From: Lacrimispora saccharolytica | GTDB taxonomy: Bacteria > Bacillota > Clostridia > Lachnospirales > Lachnospiraceae | Length of the DNA stretch: 64,000 nt | Reading direction: 5' to 3' | Assembly: GCA_021531795.1 (NCBI GenBank) | Contig: JADYUL010000005.1 | Coordinates: 62,001 to 126,000, forward strand | Shown here: one piece after another, positions 53,757 to 61,212 of the stretch | Layout: every line of letters starts with the position of its first letter | Position numbering within the stretch: the stretch's first letter is position 1 | Translations under genes and position numbers: made by a program | The notes under the pieces: generated by a model | Told to the model about the DNA's origin: nothing | Database searches by the model: none | What the model saw: the letters and a program-made list of their open reading frames with translations, nothing else

Positions 53757-54650
53757 ATGAAATTAATGCAGAGAGAGATTGACGCTTTTTTTGATTATTT
53801 ACATAACGTCAAGAAAACATCCGGCAATACTGAAATGTCATATATGAGGGACTTAAGGAAGCTGGATGTGTACATGAGTGAGAAGGGGAAGAGTAAAGCT
53901 TCTGAAATGACAGAGGCTGACCTTAAGGAATACATTGAAGATCTTACGGGACAGGGATTTAAGCCGGCGACTATTTCAAGGAGCATAGCTTCAATAAAGG
54001 CGTGGTTCCATTTCATGTACAGAGAAGGTCTGGTGAGTAGGGACGTATCTCTTGATTTAAGAGCGCCCAAGGTGGATAAGAAGATTCCTGAAATTATGTC
54101 TCTGGAAGAGATCAACAGACTCCTTGACCAGCCGTGCGGGGATTCTGCCAAAGAAATCAGAGATAAGGCAATGCTCGAGCTCATGTATGCCACAGGCTTA
54201 AGAGTTACAGAGCTTATATCACTCAAGCTATCGGATATTAACTTAAATCTATGCTATATTGTATGTAAGGATGCACATAAGGAAAGAATGATTCCTTTTG
54301 GTAATACGGCCAGGGAAGCAGTGGAGAGATATCTCATGGAATCAAGAGATGTGTTGTTGCAGGGTAATACATCTGACAATCTCTTTGTAAACTGCACCGG
54401 CGACGAGATGAGCCGTCAGGGTTTCTGGAAGATTATCAAGTTCTATGCAGGCAAGGCCGGAATAAGTGCCGACATTACACCACATACACTGAGACATTCT
54501 TTTGCGGCACATCTGGTGGAAAACGGAGCAGACCTAAAGAGCGTTCAGGAGATGCTTGGACATTCCGATATATCCACTACACAGATGTATGCTCACTTAA
54601 ACAATAATCGCCTTAGAAACGTTTATGCTAAGAGTCATCCTAGAAGATAG
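53757..54650 (+). CDS. xerD: Tyrosine recombinase XerD-like
   Basis: About 297 aa. N-terminal SAM-like core-binding domain (EIDAFFDYLHNVKKTSGNTEMSYMRDL) and catalytic domain with LMYATGLRVTELISLKLSD (Arg), HTLRHSFAAHLVENGADLKSVQEMLGHSDISTTQMYAHL (HxxR, H and the Tyr nucleophile near the end). It resolves chromosome dimers at dif or acts as a related housekeeping recombinase. Start uncertain: GTG 53742 lies in the leader hairpin, ATG 53757 is the first ATG, ATG 53766 has the best SD distance. No mobile genes adjoin it, so a housekeeping role is likely. Confidence 0.9.
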   Translation: MKLMQREIDAFFDYLHNVKKTSGNTEMSYMRDLRKLDVYMSEKGKSKASEMTEADLKEYIEDLTGQGFKPATISRSIASIKAWFHFMYREGLVSRDVSLDLRAPKVDKKIPEIMSLEEINRLLDQPCGDSAKEIRDKAMLELMYATGLRVTELISLKLSDINLNLCYIVCKDAHKERMIPFGNTAREAVERYLMESRDVLLQGNTSDNLFVNCTGDEMSRQGFWKIIKFYAGKAGISADITPHTLRHSFAAHLVENGADLKSVQEMLGHSDISTTQMYAHLNNNRLRNVYAKSHPRR

Positions 54651-54661
54651 GGTGACTTTTT
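54633..54661 (+). terminator. Terminator overlapping the xerD stop codon
   Basis: AGTCATCCT (54633-54641) pairs with AGGGTGACT (54649-54657) with one mismatch, then TTTTTG. It lies at the end of xerD and 18 bases before the next start codon. Confidence 0.6.
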
Positions 54662-54677
54662 GTTTTGGGAGAATATT

Positions 54678-55739
54678 ATGGGAAATATTGTTGATTATAT
54701 AATTGAATATGGTGACAAGGGTTTCGATGAGGTGCCCTTTAATGAGGTGGATGGTCTGGTCCTTTCACAGTTCGTATATCTTAAGTGGGAGAATGTGATT
54801 CCGAAGCTGACCGACGATAAGGATGGAATCACACTTACCGATATGCAGGAAAAAATGCAGGAGGCTGAGGTTTTTTCCTACGAAGCTTATCGCGCAGATA
54901 ATATGAAACTATGGAATGCCATGGTTAACAGTAAGCGTTTCGGAGAGATGAAGTGTAATTACCTAAGTGAGATGCTCGACCCTGTTTCCGAGACACAGTT
55001 TTTGGCCTTTGCGGTTTTTCCAAAGAACGCTCTGCCGGTGGTGCTGTTTCGTGGAACTGATGAAACAATCTTAGGATGGAAGGAAGACTATAACATGGCC
55101 TTCACAATGCCGGTGACGGGGCAGAGGATGGCAAAGCTGTATTTGGGACAGGTGGCTCTTAGGATAGAGGGAGACTTCTATGTGGCGGGTCATTCCAAGG
55201 GAGGCAACCTCTCTATATATGCCGGACTTTCTTCAGATAAGCAGGTTCAGGATAGGATAGCGGGCATATACAACTACGATGGACCTCATATGAGACCTGA
55301 AGTGGTAAAGGACTTTGATGAAAATGCGGTGTATGACAGACATCACAAATATATACCATATGACTCGTTTTTCGGAATTATGCTTGAGACAAAGCATCAT
55401 TATACGATATGTGACAGCACTGCAAACAGAGGTGTGTTTCAGCATTATCCATATACCTGGAAGGTTGAAGGTACTCACTTCGTATATAAGAAGAAGCTGA
55501 CTAAGAGGTCGCTACGTCTCAATGAGAGAGTGTCGGAAGCCTTCATGACGCTTACCAATGAACAGATTGTATTTGTATCAGACCTTCTGTTCGGAGCCTT
55601 TGCAAGAGAGGATGTTGAGACAACATCAAGTCTTCAGAGGGAATTAAAAAAGACTGCCCAAAATGCGATCCAGGAGATGGGGAGCTTAAGCGCGGAGCAG
55701 AAGAAGCAACTCTTTGAGGTTGTGAAGGAGTTTATGTGA
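54678..55739 (+). CDS. Mbeg1-like alpha/beta hydrolase (DUF2974)
   Basis: About 353 aa. GNIVDYIIEYGDKGFDEVPFNEVDGLVLSQFVYL (start as MGNIVDYI) and FYVAGHSKGGNLSIYAGL with a GxSxG-like nucleophile elbow (GHSKG) match the Mbeg1-like/DUF2974 family, related to class-3 lipases. VVLFRGTDETILGWKEDYNMAF is the other conserved part. No signal peptide. GGGAG precedes the ATG. Natural substrate not known; family members are frequent in gut Firmicutes. Confidence 0.85.
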   Translation: MGNIVDYIIEYGDKGFDEVPFNEVDGLVLSQFVYLKWENVIPKLTDDKDGITLTDMQEKMQEAEVFSYEAYRADNMKLWNAMVNSKRFGEMKCNYLSEMLDPVSETQFLAFAVFPKNALPVVLFRGTDETILGWKEDYNMAFTMPVTGQRMAKLYLGQVALRIEGDFYVAGHSKGGNLSIYAGLSSDKQVQDRIAGIYNYDGPHMRPEVVKDFDENAVYDRHHKYIPYDSFFGIMLETKHHYTICDSTANRGVFQHYPYTWKVEGTHFVYKKKLTKRSLRLNERVSEAFMTLTNEQIVFVSDLLFGAFAREDVETTSSLQRELKKTAQNAIQEMGSLSAEQKKQLFEVVKEFM

Positions 55740-55889
55740 TTATTACAGGATGATTTGTTATGGAAATGAGAAATCATTGTTTATGTTTAAGATTTTTGCC
55801 TGTAATTAATATAGATATCTGCTATTAAAAAACTATAATAGGTGATATACTTATAGTGTATACATATAGTGTCTGAGGTGGGAGTTATC

Positions 55890-57581
55890 ATGGATAAGGA
55901 TAAGACACAGAGTTTTAGCATGTATGATGTCATGCTGGCATTGAATGACAGTATCTGGGATTTGTATGGGCTTAATCTGCATACAGGTGAACTGACGGTA
56001 TATAAGCAGACCGGCAAGGCAAAGTCCATCTATGAAGGACTGGAACTGAATGAAGACTACGAATCAATTGCCAGCCGTTATATTGACAATAATGTCTATG
56101 AAGAAGATAGGGAAGCCATGCGCAACTTCATGAGGCTGGATAACCTGAAGAATCTTCTTCGTAGCAGTGCCAAGCTCGTGTATCATTACCGACTGTTCAG
56201 AGATGATATGATGCAGTACTTCTATCTTAAGTGTGTCAGAATCGGAAGCGCTTCTGATCCGGATATGATTGTATTTGCTTTTATTCCCGAGGCACAGGAT
56301 GCCAACAGAGAGAAACTGCTTGACCTCATCGAGATAGATGATCTTACCGGAGTATTTACCAAACAGGCCTTCTATCATCATGCCAGAAGAATCCTGGAAG
56401 CGTATCCGAATGAAAAGTATTCGATAATCATGGTTGATATTGTTAACTTCAAGCAGGTAAACAGTATCTACGGTGAGAAGAAGGGCGATGAGGTTCTGAA
56501 ATATATTGCGGAATATGTTAGCGATTTCATTGAAGAGGAAGGAATCAGTGGAAGATACGGTGGAGATAAATTCATAGGTATCGGCAAGCATCATCCCGAT
56601 AAGGGCAAGGAATGGTTCTCATCTGTAGTAAACAATGCGGGAATCAACTGTCCCGTTCCTAATATTAAGATTAAGTGTGGTATATATGGAGATGTAGACA
56701 GGAATCTGCCGATATCTGTTATGGCCGACAGAGCCCTAATGGCAATTAAGAGTATCAAGGGTAAATATGCGGTACCGTATGCACTGTATGATGAGAAGGT
56801 AATTGAAGCCAATATAAGAGAACAGAATCTTGAGGATAGATTCAAGTCGGCTGTTAATAATAAAGAATTCAAGGTCTGGTATCAGCCTAAATGCTGTGCG
56901 GATAACGGCAAGGTGGTAGGAGCTGAGGCTTTGGTCAGATGGAAGATGGATGACGGTTCCTTCATATCTCCCGGAGAATTCATACCAATCTTTGAGAGAG
57001 ACGGACTTATAGTTCAATTGGATGAGTATGTATTTAGGGAAGTATGCGAACAAATGTCAAGATGGCGAGAGTCAGGAGTCACACTTTTCCCGGTATCGGT
57101 TAATCTGTCAAGGGCAAGCCTTCATGAAGAGGGCACGGTTGAGAAGTACACGAGGATAATCGAGGAATATGATATTCCCAAGGAATATGTGCCACTTGAA
57201 ATAACTGAGAGCGCTACGATATACAGTCGTGAAATTGAAGGGCTGATGAATAATCTTAAGAGAAAAGGCTTCGCGCTTCATATGGACGATTTTGGCTCAG
57301 GTGTATCTTCGCTTGCAAGTATCAATATATTACCTTTTGATGTAGTGAAGCTGGATAAAGGTTTGATAGACCTTATAGGTGACCGCTCGGGTGATGAACT
57401 TGTAAGACATACGATTGAACTGTCGCATTTCAATGAGATGACGGTTGTTGCCGAGGGCGTGGAGACAGAGAATCAGCTGGAGCTTCTTAAGAAACTTAAT
57501 TGTGATACGATTCAGGGATATTTCTTCTCACCACCTGTTCCGAGCGATAAAGCTTTAGAATATGTATCGAATAACCGATAA
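55890..57581 (+). CDS. GGDEF-EAL protein with degenerate GGDEF (likely c-di-GMP phosphodiesterase)
   Basis: About 563 aa, cytoplasmic. A PAS-like N-terminal part (about residues 1-145) precedes a GGDEF domain (DLTGVFTKQAFYHHARRI) whose active motif reads RYGGDKF, so cyclase activity is probably lost. The EAL domain is complete: GAEALVRWKMDDG, ITESATIY, HMDDFGSGVSSLASINILPFDVVKLDKG and AEGVETENQLELLKKLNCDTIQGYFFSPP. It should hydrolyse cyclic di-GMP, with the GGDKF part possibly sensing GTP. ATG at 55890 follows GGTGGGA. The FliD-like gene lies 30 bases downstream, suggesting a motility or adhesion link. Confidence 0.88.
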   Translation: MDKDKTQSFSMYDVMLALNDSIWDLYGLNLHTGELTVYKQTGKAKSIYEGLELNEDYESIASRYIDNNVYEEDREAMRNFMRLDNLKNLLRSSAKLVYHYRLFRDDMMQYFYLKCVRIGSASDPDMIVFAFIPEAQDANREKLLDLIEIDDLTGVFTKQAFYHHARRILEAYPNEKYSIIMVDIVNFKQVNSIYGEKKGDEVLKYIAEYVSDFIEEEGISGRYGGDKFIGIGKHHPDKGKEWFSSVVNNAGINCPVPNIKIKCGIYGDVDRNLPISVMADRALMAIKSIKGKYAVPYALYDEKVIEANIREQNLEDRFKSAVNNKEFKVWYQPKCCADNGKVVGAEALVRWKMDDGSFISPGEFIPIFERDGLIVQLDEYVFREVCEQMSRWRESGVTLFPVSVNLSRASLHEEGTVEKYTRIIEEYDIPKEYVPLEITESATIYSREIEGLMNNLKRKGFALHMDDFGSGVSSLASINILPFDVVKLDKGLIDLIGDRSGDELVRHTIELSHFNEMTVVAEGVETENQLELLKKLNCDTIQGYFFSPPVPSDKALEYVSNNR

Positions 57582-57611
57582 TGTATATATACAAGCCATG
57601 GAGGGCAGAAT

Positions 57612-58406
57612 ATGAGTATACGGATTAATCAGAAGACAGACTACAGTCAGTTGTTTGCTTCAGTAGGCGGTAACGGCAGCAATAACAATTCAATCAATTT
57701 TGGAGTGAATCTATCAGATTATGCCAGCATAAAGAGCGGTTCATACGGCAAACTCATGAAGGCATATTATAAGAAGGTGGACTCAAGCGATATTAAAGCA
57801 AGCGACTCCACATCTTCGAGTGCTGTAAAGGGCAGTGACAAGTATAAGGATGACGTGGTATCTGCTTATAATAAGATATCAAGCTCTGCTGAGGCACTGA
57901 GTGATTCACTGGATAAACTGGTATCCAAGGGCAGTGATTCGGTATTCACCAAGAAGAATGTTGAGAGCACAGATGAAAAAGGCAATACCGAGACTAAGTA
58001 CGGATACGATGTTGAGTCGATCTACAGTGCCGTTAAGGATATGGCATCCAAGTACAACAACTTCATTGATCAGGCTAAGTCATCAACGGATGACAATATA
58101 GCACGCCAGGCTAATAACCTAGCAACCACGGTTACCCTGTCTAATTCCAAGCTTAATGCAATCGGAATTACAATAGGAGATGATGATAAACTCAGTATTG
58201 ATGAAGAGAAGTTCAGGAAAGCAGATATGAGCGCAGTTAAGAACCTCTTCAACGGTAACCAGTCACTGGGCTATCAGATAGCAAGCAAGGCTTCCATGAT
58301 AGGAACCAAGGCTTCAAGTGAGGCTAAGGCAGCAAGCGGATATACCGGAACAGCTTCATATGCGCAGACACCTAATGTGAACAGTATACTGAACAGTATT
58401 GTGTAG
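57612..58406 (+). CDS. FliD-like (flagellar cap C-terminal-like) protein
   Basis: 264 aa, Ser/Lys/Asp-rich, without Cys or Trp. The C-terminal half resembles the end of FliD: SKYNNFIDQAKSSTDDNIARQANNLATTVTL, then LNAIGITIGDDDKLSIDEEKFRKADMSAVKNLFNG (read as IGITIGDDDKLSIDEEKF), then a helical tail. It is about half the length of FliD, with a short N-terminal helix-rich part and no signal peptide. It may be a cut-down filament-cap-like or secreted structural protein. It follows the GGDEF-EAL gene with a good GGAGGG site; a strong terminator follows. Alternative: a self-standing hypothetical protein unrelated to flagella. Confidence 0.55.
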   Translation: MSIRINQKTDYSQLFASVGGNGSNNNSINFGVNLSDYASIKSGSYGKLMKAYYKKVDSSDIKASDSTSSSAVKGSDKYKDDVVSAYNKISSSAEALSDSLDKLVSKGSDSVFTKKNVESTDEKGNTETKYGYDVESIYSAVKDMASKYNNFIDQAKSSTDDNIARQANNLATTVTLSNSKLNAIGITIGDDDKLSIDEEKFRKADMSAVKNLFNGNQSLGYQIASKASMIGTKASSEAKAASGYTGTASYAQTPNVNSILNSIV

Positions 58407-58411
58407 TAATA

Positions 58412-58447
58412 AATGCCGGACATTTTCTATTGACAATGTCCGGCATT
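58412..58447 (+). terminator. Terminator after the FliD-like gene
   Basis: 13-base perfect arms (AATGCCGGACATT at 58412-58424, AATGTCCGGCATT at 58435-58447). The T run is short. Its loop contains the -35 box of the next promoter. Confidence 0.75.
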
Positions 58448-58458
58448 AATTATAAAAT
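58430..58458 (+). promoter_or_regulatory. tRNA-Leu promoter
   Basis: TTGACA (58430-58435), 17 bases, TAAAAT (58453-58458). Start near 58465, about 30 bases before the tRNA. Confidence 0.65.
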
Positions 58459-58494
58459 AATCGATGGTTGCGTAAGTAATCAAAATAATATTTA

Positions 58495-58577
58495 GCGGAA
58501 GTGGTGGAATGGCAGACGCGCAGGCTTCAGGTGCCTGTGGTAGCAATACCGTGTGGGTTCAAGTCCCATCTTCCGCA
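58495..58577 (+). tRNA. tRNA-Leu (CAG anticodon)
   Basis: 83 bases. Acceptor stem GCGGAAG/CTTCCGC, D-arm with TGG...GGCAGAC, anticodon arm CAGGCTTCAGGTGCCTG with anticodon CAG, a variable arm as expected for a class-II tRNA (TGGTAGCAATACC), and T-arm GTGGGTTCAAGTCCCAT. Discriminator A; CCA not encoded. A mobilizable element begins within about 60 bases, so this gene could be its attachment site. Confidence 0.95.
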
Positions 58578-58589
58578 GTAGACCATGAT

Positions 58590-58630
58590 AATCCGAACCC
58601 GGTTCCAATCGGGGACGGATTCGGATTTTT
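58590..58630 (+). terminator. Terminator after tRNA-Leu
   Basis: AATCCGAA (58590-58597) pairs with TTCGGATT (58620-58627), with inner CCC/GGG pairing, then a T run to 58630. Confidence 0.8.
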
Positions 58631-58649
58631 AGTATATCTATGCTAAGGC

Positions 58650-58684
58650 AAAAGCGGCGGTATCATAACGATACCGCCGCTTTT
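58650..58684. terminator. Bidirectional terminator at the left end of the mobile element
   Basis: Perfect 15-base GC-rich arms (AAAAGCGGCGGTATC at 58650-58664, GATACCGCCGCTTTT at 58670-58684), 5-base loop. It lies one base after the stop of the leftward 55-aa gene and ends the mobilization operon. Confidence 0.9.
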
Positions 58685-58685
58685 G

Positions 58686-58853
58686 TCATACGCTTTTATG
58701 TTGTTCTGCTTCCTTTGCCCTCTGTGCTTTCCATTCTTCAAATTCTTTCTGCCCCTCTGGGCTGGCAAAGAATTTCTGAATTTCGGGAAGCAAGCACCGG
58801 GCAAGGGCATTTATCTCATGCTGTGGGATTTTGTCCGGGTGCTTTTCTGCCAT
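58686..58853 (-). CDS. Small protein of the mobilization operon (55 aa)
   Basis: Read leftward from ATG at 58853 to TGA at 58686-58688: MAEKHPDKIPQHEINALARC, followed by a charged helix rich in Glu, Lys and Gln, ending AEQHKSV. The sequence looks helical and soluble. GAAAGGCG lies upstream of the ATG. It is the last gene before the terminator and lies 72 bases after the relaxase gene. Similar short proteins accompany MobV modules in clostridial mobile elements; its function is not known. Confidence 0.7.
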   Translation of the reverse strand: MAEKHPDKIPQHEINALARCLLPEIQKFFASPEGQKEFEEWKAQRAKEAEQHKSV

Positions 58854-58925
58854 AGTTCGCCTTTCTTTATTCAGTTGTCAAGGTACAATGCCGCTATGCT
58901 GCGGCGTGAAAATCTGCTTATACAA

Positions 58926-59867
58926 TCACCTTTCCTTTGCGTGTCGCTGCTGCCGTTTCAATTCCGCCAGTACCTCCGGCGGGATACGGTCAACAAATTT
59001 TTGAATGTTCTTCAGTTCGCTTTCCAGCTTCGCCCGTTCCATGCGGTCTTTCATTTTGCCGCTTTCACTGGCTTTGGCTCTGGCTTCCAACTGTTCATTT
59101 TCTGCCAAAAGGTCGTTTATCGTGACCTTGTATTTTTTGAGCTGCCCGGAGAAATTCTCCATCTGGGGAAACCACTTTTTCAGCATGGCGAGGGCTTCCT
59201 CTTTCTTCTTCCCTGCATTGAACGGGGTAATGCCGTCCAGCGTGGCTTCAATAGTTCTTGACTGTTTGGAGAGGTTGACCGCCTGCTTGAACAGCCGGAT
59301 GGGGATGTGCTTTCTGCCTGTCTTGCTGGCACTTTCCCCACGCTCCAAGTCGGGATATTTCTCCACCATATAGGCGTGAAAATCGTCCTGCCACTTTGTG
59401 AGGTTGGCTCTGTTCCCAATAATCTCCTTTGCACACAGGCGGTTGTCCTCTGTCAAAGGGACAAAGACCAAATGCAGATGGGGTGTTTTTTCATCCATGT
59501 GTACCACCGCCGACACGATATTTTCTTTGCCTACCCGGTTAATGAGGAAGTCAGCCGCCCACTGGAAAAACGCCTGTATCTCCTTTGGGGGCTTGCCCTT
59601 GAAAAACTCCGGACTGGCGGTAATCAGCGTATCCACAAACCGGGTACTGTCCTTACGGGTACGGCAGCCTGCCTGTTCAATATGGTTTTGAATGAAATGG
59701 TAGTATCTGCCCTCTGGCTTGACAATGTGGAAATTGTACTTACTCCGGCTTGTGTCAATGTCTGGATTGCTGGCATACTGTTCCTTTTGTCTTTCGTGAT
59801 GGGCTTCCAACGGTCTTGCCGGGTTGCCCTTGTGCTTTTCAAATCGCAAAATTGCGTGTTGTGCCAT
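58926..59867 (-). CDS. MobV-family relaxase (Pre/Mob)
   Basis: 313 aa. The N-terminal AQHAILRFEKHKGNP (motif I HxxxR), NPDIDTSRSKYNF (motif II, NxD), and the metal-binding motif VHMDEKTPHLHLVFVPL (HxDExxPHxH) identify the MobV/Pre family, which nicks and binds DNA at oriT and pilots it into a recipient. The C-terminal 100 residues form a coiled coil (LLAENEQLEARAKASES). It is shorter than many MobV proteins (400 or more). It cannot transfer alone and would need a helper conjugative system. Nested inverted repeats just upstream (60012-60073) are a candidate oriT. Confidence 0.93.
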   Translation of the reverse strand: MAQHAILRFEKHKGNPARPLEAHHERQKEQYASNPDIDTSRSKYNFHIVKPEGRYYHFIQNHIEQAGCRTRKDSTRFVDTLITASPEFFKGKPPKEIQAFFQWAADFLINRVGKENIVSAVVHMDEKTPHLHLVFVPLTEDNRLCAKEIIGNRANLTKWQDDFHAYMVEKYPDLERGESASKTGRKHIPIRLFKQAVNLSKQSRTIEATLDGITPFNAGKKKEEALAMLKKWFPQMENFSGQLKKYKVTINDLLAENEQLEARAKASESGKMKDRMERAKLESELKNIQKFVDRIPPEVLAELKRQQRHAKER

Positions 59868-60092
59868 AAACTCCTTTCCTCGTTCCTTTCCCTTCCGTTC
59901 CGGGGTTTTCCACAGGGAAAATCCCGCTGAAAATAGCTCTGATAGGATTGGAATGGAATCGATATAAATAAATTATTTTAATCTCTGTATTTCTATATAC
60001 TGTCCGATTTCGGTACTCCAAGAGGGCTGATTTTCGTACTCGTCAAGTACAGTTTTCAGCCCTCCGGCGTACCAAAACGGAAATTCAAAAAG
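59868..60092. other. Non-coding gap between relaxase and RepA_N genes
   Basis: 225 bases holding the nested inverted repeats at 60012-60073. In the +1 frame after the repA stop, the leftward strand still encodes repA-tail-like peptides (for example FRFGTPEG, GVPKSDS, SIPFQSY) broken by stop codons, suggesting a decayed 3' part of repA. Confidence 0.4.
60012..60073. other. Nested inverted repeats: candidate oriT or replication origin
   Basis: Three nested pairs: GGTAC (60012) with GTACC (60069), GAGGGCTGA (60022-60030) with TCAGCCCTC (60056-60064), and GTACT (60036-60040) with AGTAC (60046-60050) around a 5-base centre CGTCA. It lies 145 bases upstream of the relaxase start and just downstream of repA. 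MobV relaxases act at hairpin-rich oriT sites beside their gene, so this fits; the nick site is not identifiable. Confidence 0.55.
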
Positions 60093-60452
60093 TCAGGAAT
60101 TGGAACTGCCCTCATAGGATTTTGGGTAAATGCGGTTGGGTTTTCCACAGCCCTGTTTCTTGATGTCGATCAACTCTGCATACTGTAGTTCCCGCAGGGT
60201 GTTGACTGCCTTTTGCCGCCCACAGTGAAGCAGACCCACTACTTCACAGATGGGGTAGTACAGGTAAATCCGCCCGTACTCGTCAGCCCATCCATTTTTG
60301 CGGGATAGGTCTGCCCGGCGCATGATAAAGGCATACAGCAGCTTTGCTTCATTGGACAGCGGCTGATAGGTTGGTGCTTCAAACAGGAAATTGGGTAGCT
60401 GGGTGAAGCTCTGTGCCCGTTCCTGTTGGTAGTGATAGATAAACTTTGTCAT
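60093..60452 (-). CDS. RepA_N-domain replication initiator, short form
   Basis: 119 aa: MTKFIYHYQQERAQSFTQLP, then PTYQPLSNEAKLLYAFIMRR, GRIYLYYPICEVVGLLHCGRQKAVNTLREL and CGKPNRIYPKSYEG. This is the RepA_N winged-helix domain of initiator proteins from plasmids and clostridial integrative elements. Full initiators are usually much longer; this one ends right after the domain. Downstream peptides in another frame look like the missing tail, so it may be a truncated gene, or the short form may serve as a regulator. Its ATG at 60452 has a weak upstream site. Confidence 0.8.
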   Translation of the reverse strand: MTKFIYHYQQERAQSFTQLPNFLFEAPTYQPLSNEAKLLYAFIMRRADLSRKNGWADEYGRIYLYYPICEVVGLLHCGRQKAVNTLRELQYAELIDIKKQGCGKPNRIYPKSYEGSSNS

Positions 60453-60462
60453 AGTGCTTTAT

Positions 60463-60571
60463 GGACAATTAGAAGCCCTGTTTTGAGGATTAGCGATAAA
60501 GAATACCACCTGCCCCGGTTTGGTGTTCAGAAAGCCCCATAAATACAGGCTTTTTTCGCCCCTAATTGTCC
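60463..60571. repeat. 10-bp inverted repeats spanning the VLP-repA junction
   Basis: GGACAATTAG at 60463-60472 and its exact reverse complement CTAATTGTCC at 60562-60571, 89 bases apart. The right copy covers the stop codon of the VLP gene; the left copy is 11 bases upstream of the repA start. Could be a protein-binding pair or the fold of a long leader. Confidence 0.55.
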
Positions 60572-60972
60572 ACGCTCGCCCTCCTTTTCCGTTCACTTTC
60601 TGCTTTCTGCCGCCTGTGAACGCTGGCGGCACAATCCGGGCAGTATTTCGCCCGGTTAGAGCCGGGAACAAAAGCTCTCCGGCAGACAATACACCGTTTT
60701 GTGTCCTTATCCCGGAAAATCTCTGCTTCCAGCGTCCGATCCAGCGGCAGGACAGCCCAGCGGAAATGCTTGCAGCAGACCGAGAAAGAAATTGTCTGCG
60801 GACAGATACAGGTATCGCCATCATCCAGCACAATGCAGTTGCCGCTGTCATAGTTGCAACATTCCCGGCGGATTAAGGCGTTTGCCCGTTTCCGCTGTGC
60901 TGGGGTCATGCGGTGCAGAGAGCCGTCCGGCTTGCGCTCCAACGGCGGCAGCTTTTTGAGATTGTTTTCCAT
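60562..60972 (-). CDS. Cysteine-rich VLP-domain protein
   Basis: 136 aa from the ATG at 60972. MENNLKKLPPLERKPDGSLH and RMTPAQRKRANALIRRECCNYDSGNCIVLDDGD (read as AQRKRANALIRREC and GNCIVLDDGD) belong to the Cys_rich_VLP family common in clostridial integrative and mobilizable elements. It holds about 12 cysteines; the C-terminal pair CIVC...CPDC looks like a zinc ribbon. A basic tail (RRQKAESERKRRAS) suggests nucleic-acid binding. Role unknown. An upstream in-frame start at 61104 would add 44 residues of poor quality. Confidence 0.85.
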   Translation of the reverse strand: MENNLKKLPPLERKPDGSLHRMTPAQRKRANALIRRECCNYDSGNCIVLDDGDTCICPQTISFSVCCKHFRWAVLPLDRTLEAEIFRDKDTKRCIVCRRAFVPGSNRAKYCPDCAASVHRRQKAESERKRRASVDN

Positions 60973-61152
60973 GTGTGTCCTCCGCTTTGTCTGATTGCCG
61001 CTCTCCCCGAAAAGGTTTCCTGCCCCATTTCTGCGGCGTGTGTTCTCCGTTGGTACGCAAATGCGATACTTCGCCGAGAGAAATATTCCTTTTCGGACGG
61101 TCATTCTGTTTTCAAGGTGCAGCTCATCGATGAACTACCCTAAGTCTACACG

Positions 61153-61188
61153 AAAAAAAAGCAATCCTCGGAATTTTGCGAGAATTGC
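61153..61188 (-). terminator. Leftward attenuator-like terminator in the mob operon leader
   Basis: Read leftward: GCAATTCTCG (61188-61179), 8-base loop, CGAGGATTGC (61170-61161, one mismatch), then TTTTTTTTCG. It stands about 180 bases before the VLP start codon and after any promoter in the divergent region. Confidence 0.65.
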
Positions 61189-61212
61189 ATTTCTATGAAG
61201 TTTACACTTTGA

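Noticed and set aside
53742-54650. XerD-like gene as integrase of a mobile element
   Set aside because: No mobility genes, repeats or tRNA nearby; it stands among core genes, so a housekeeping recombinase is more likely.
58683-59930. Long rightward frames opposite the relaxase gene (192 and 207 aa)
   Set aside because: They are antisense to a relaxase with clear family motifs, show low-complexity Phe/Leu-rich translation and have no ribosome site.
60459-60851. Leftward 130-aa frame overlapping the VLP gene
   Set aside because: It is an alternate frame of the Cys-rich gene plus its 3' gap; no family signature and no SD.
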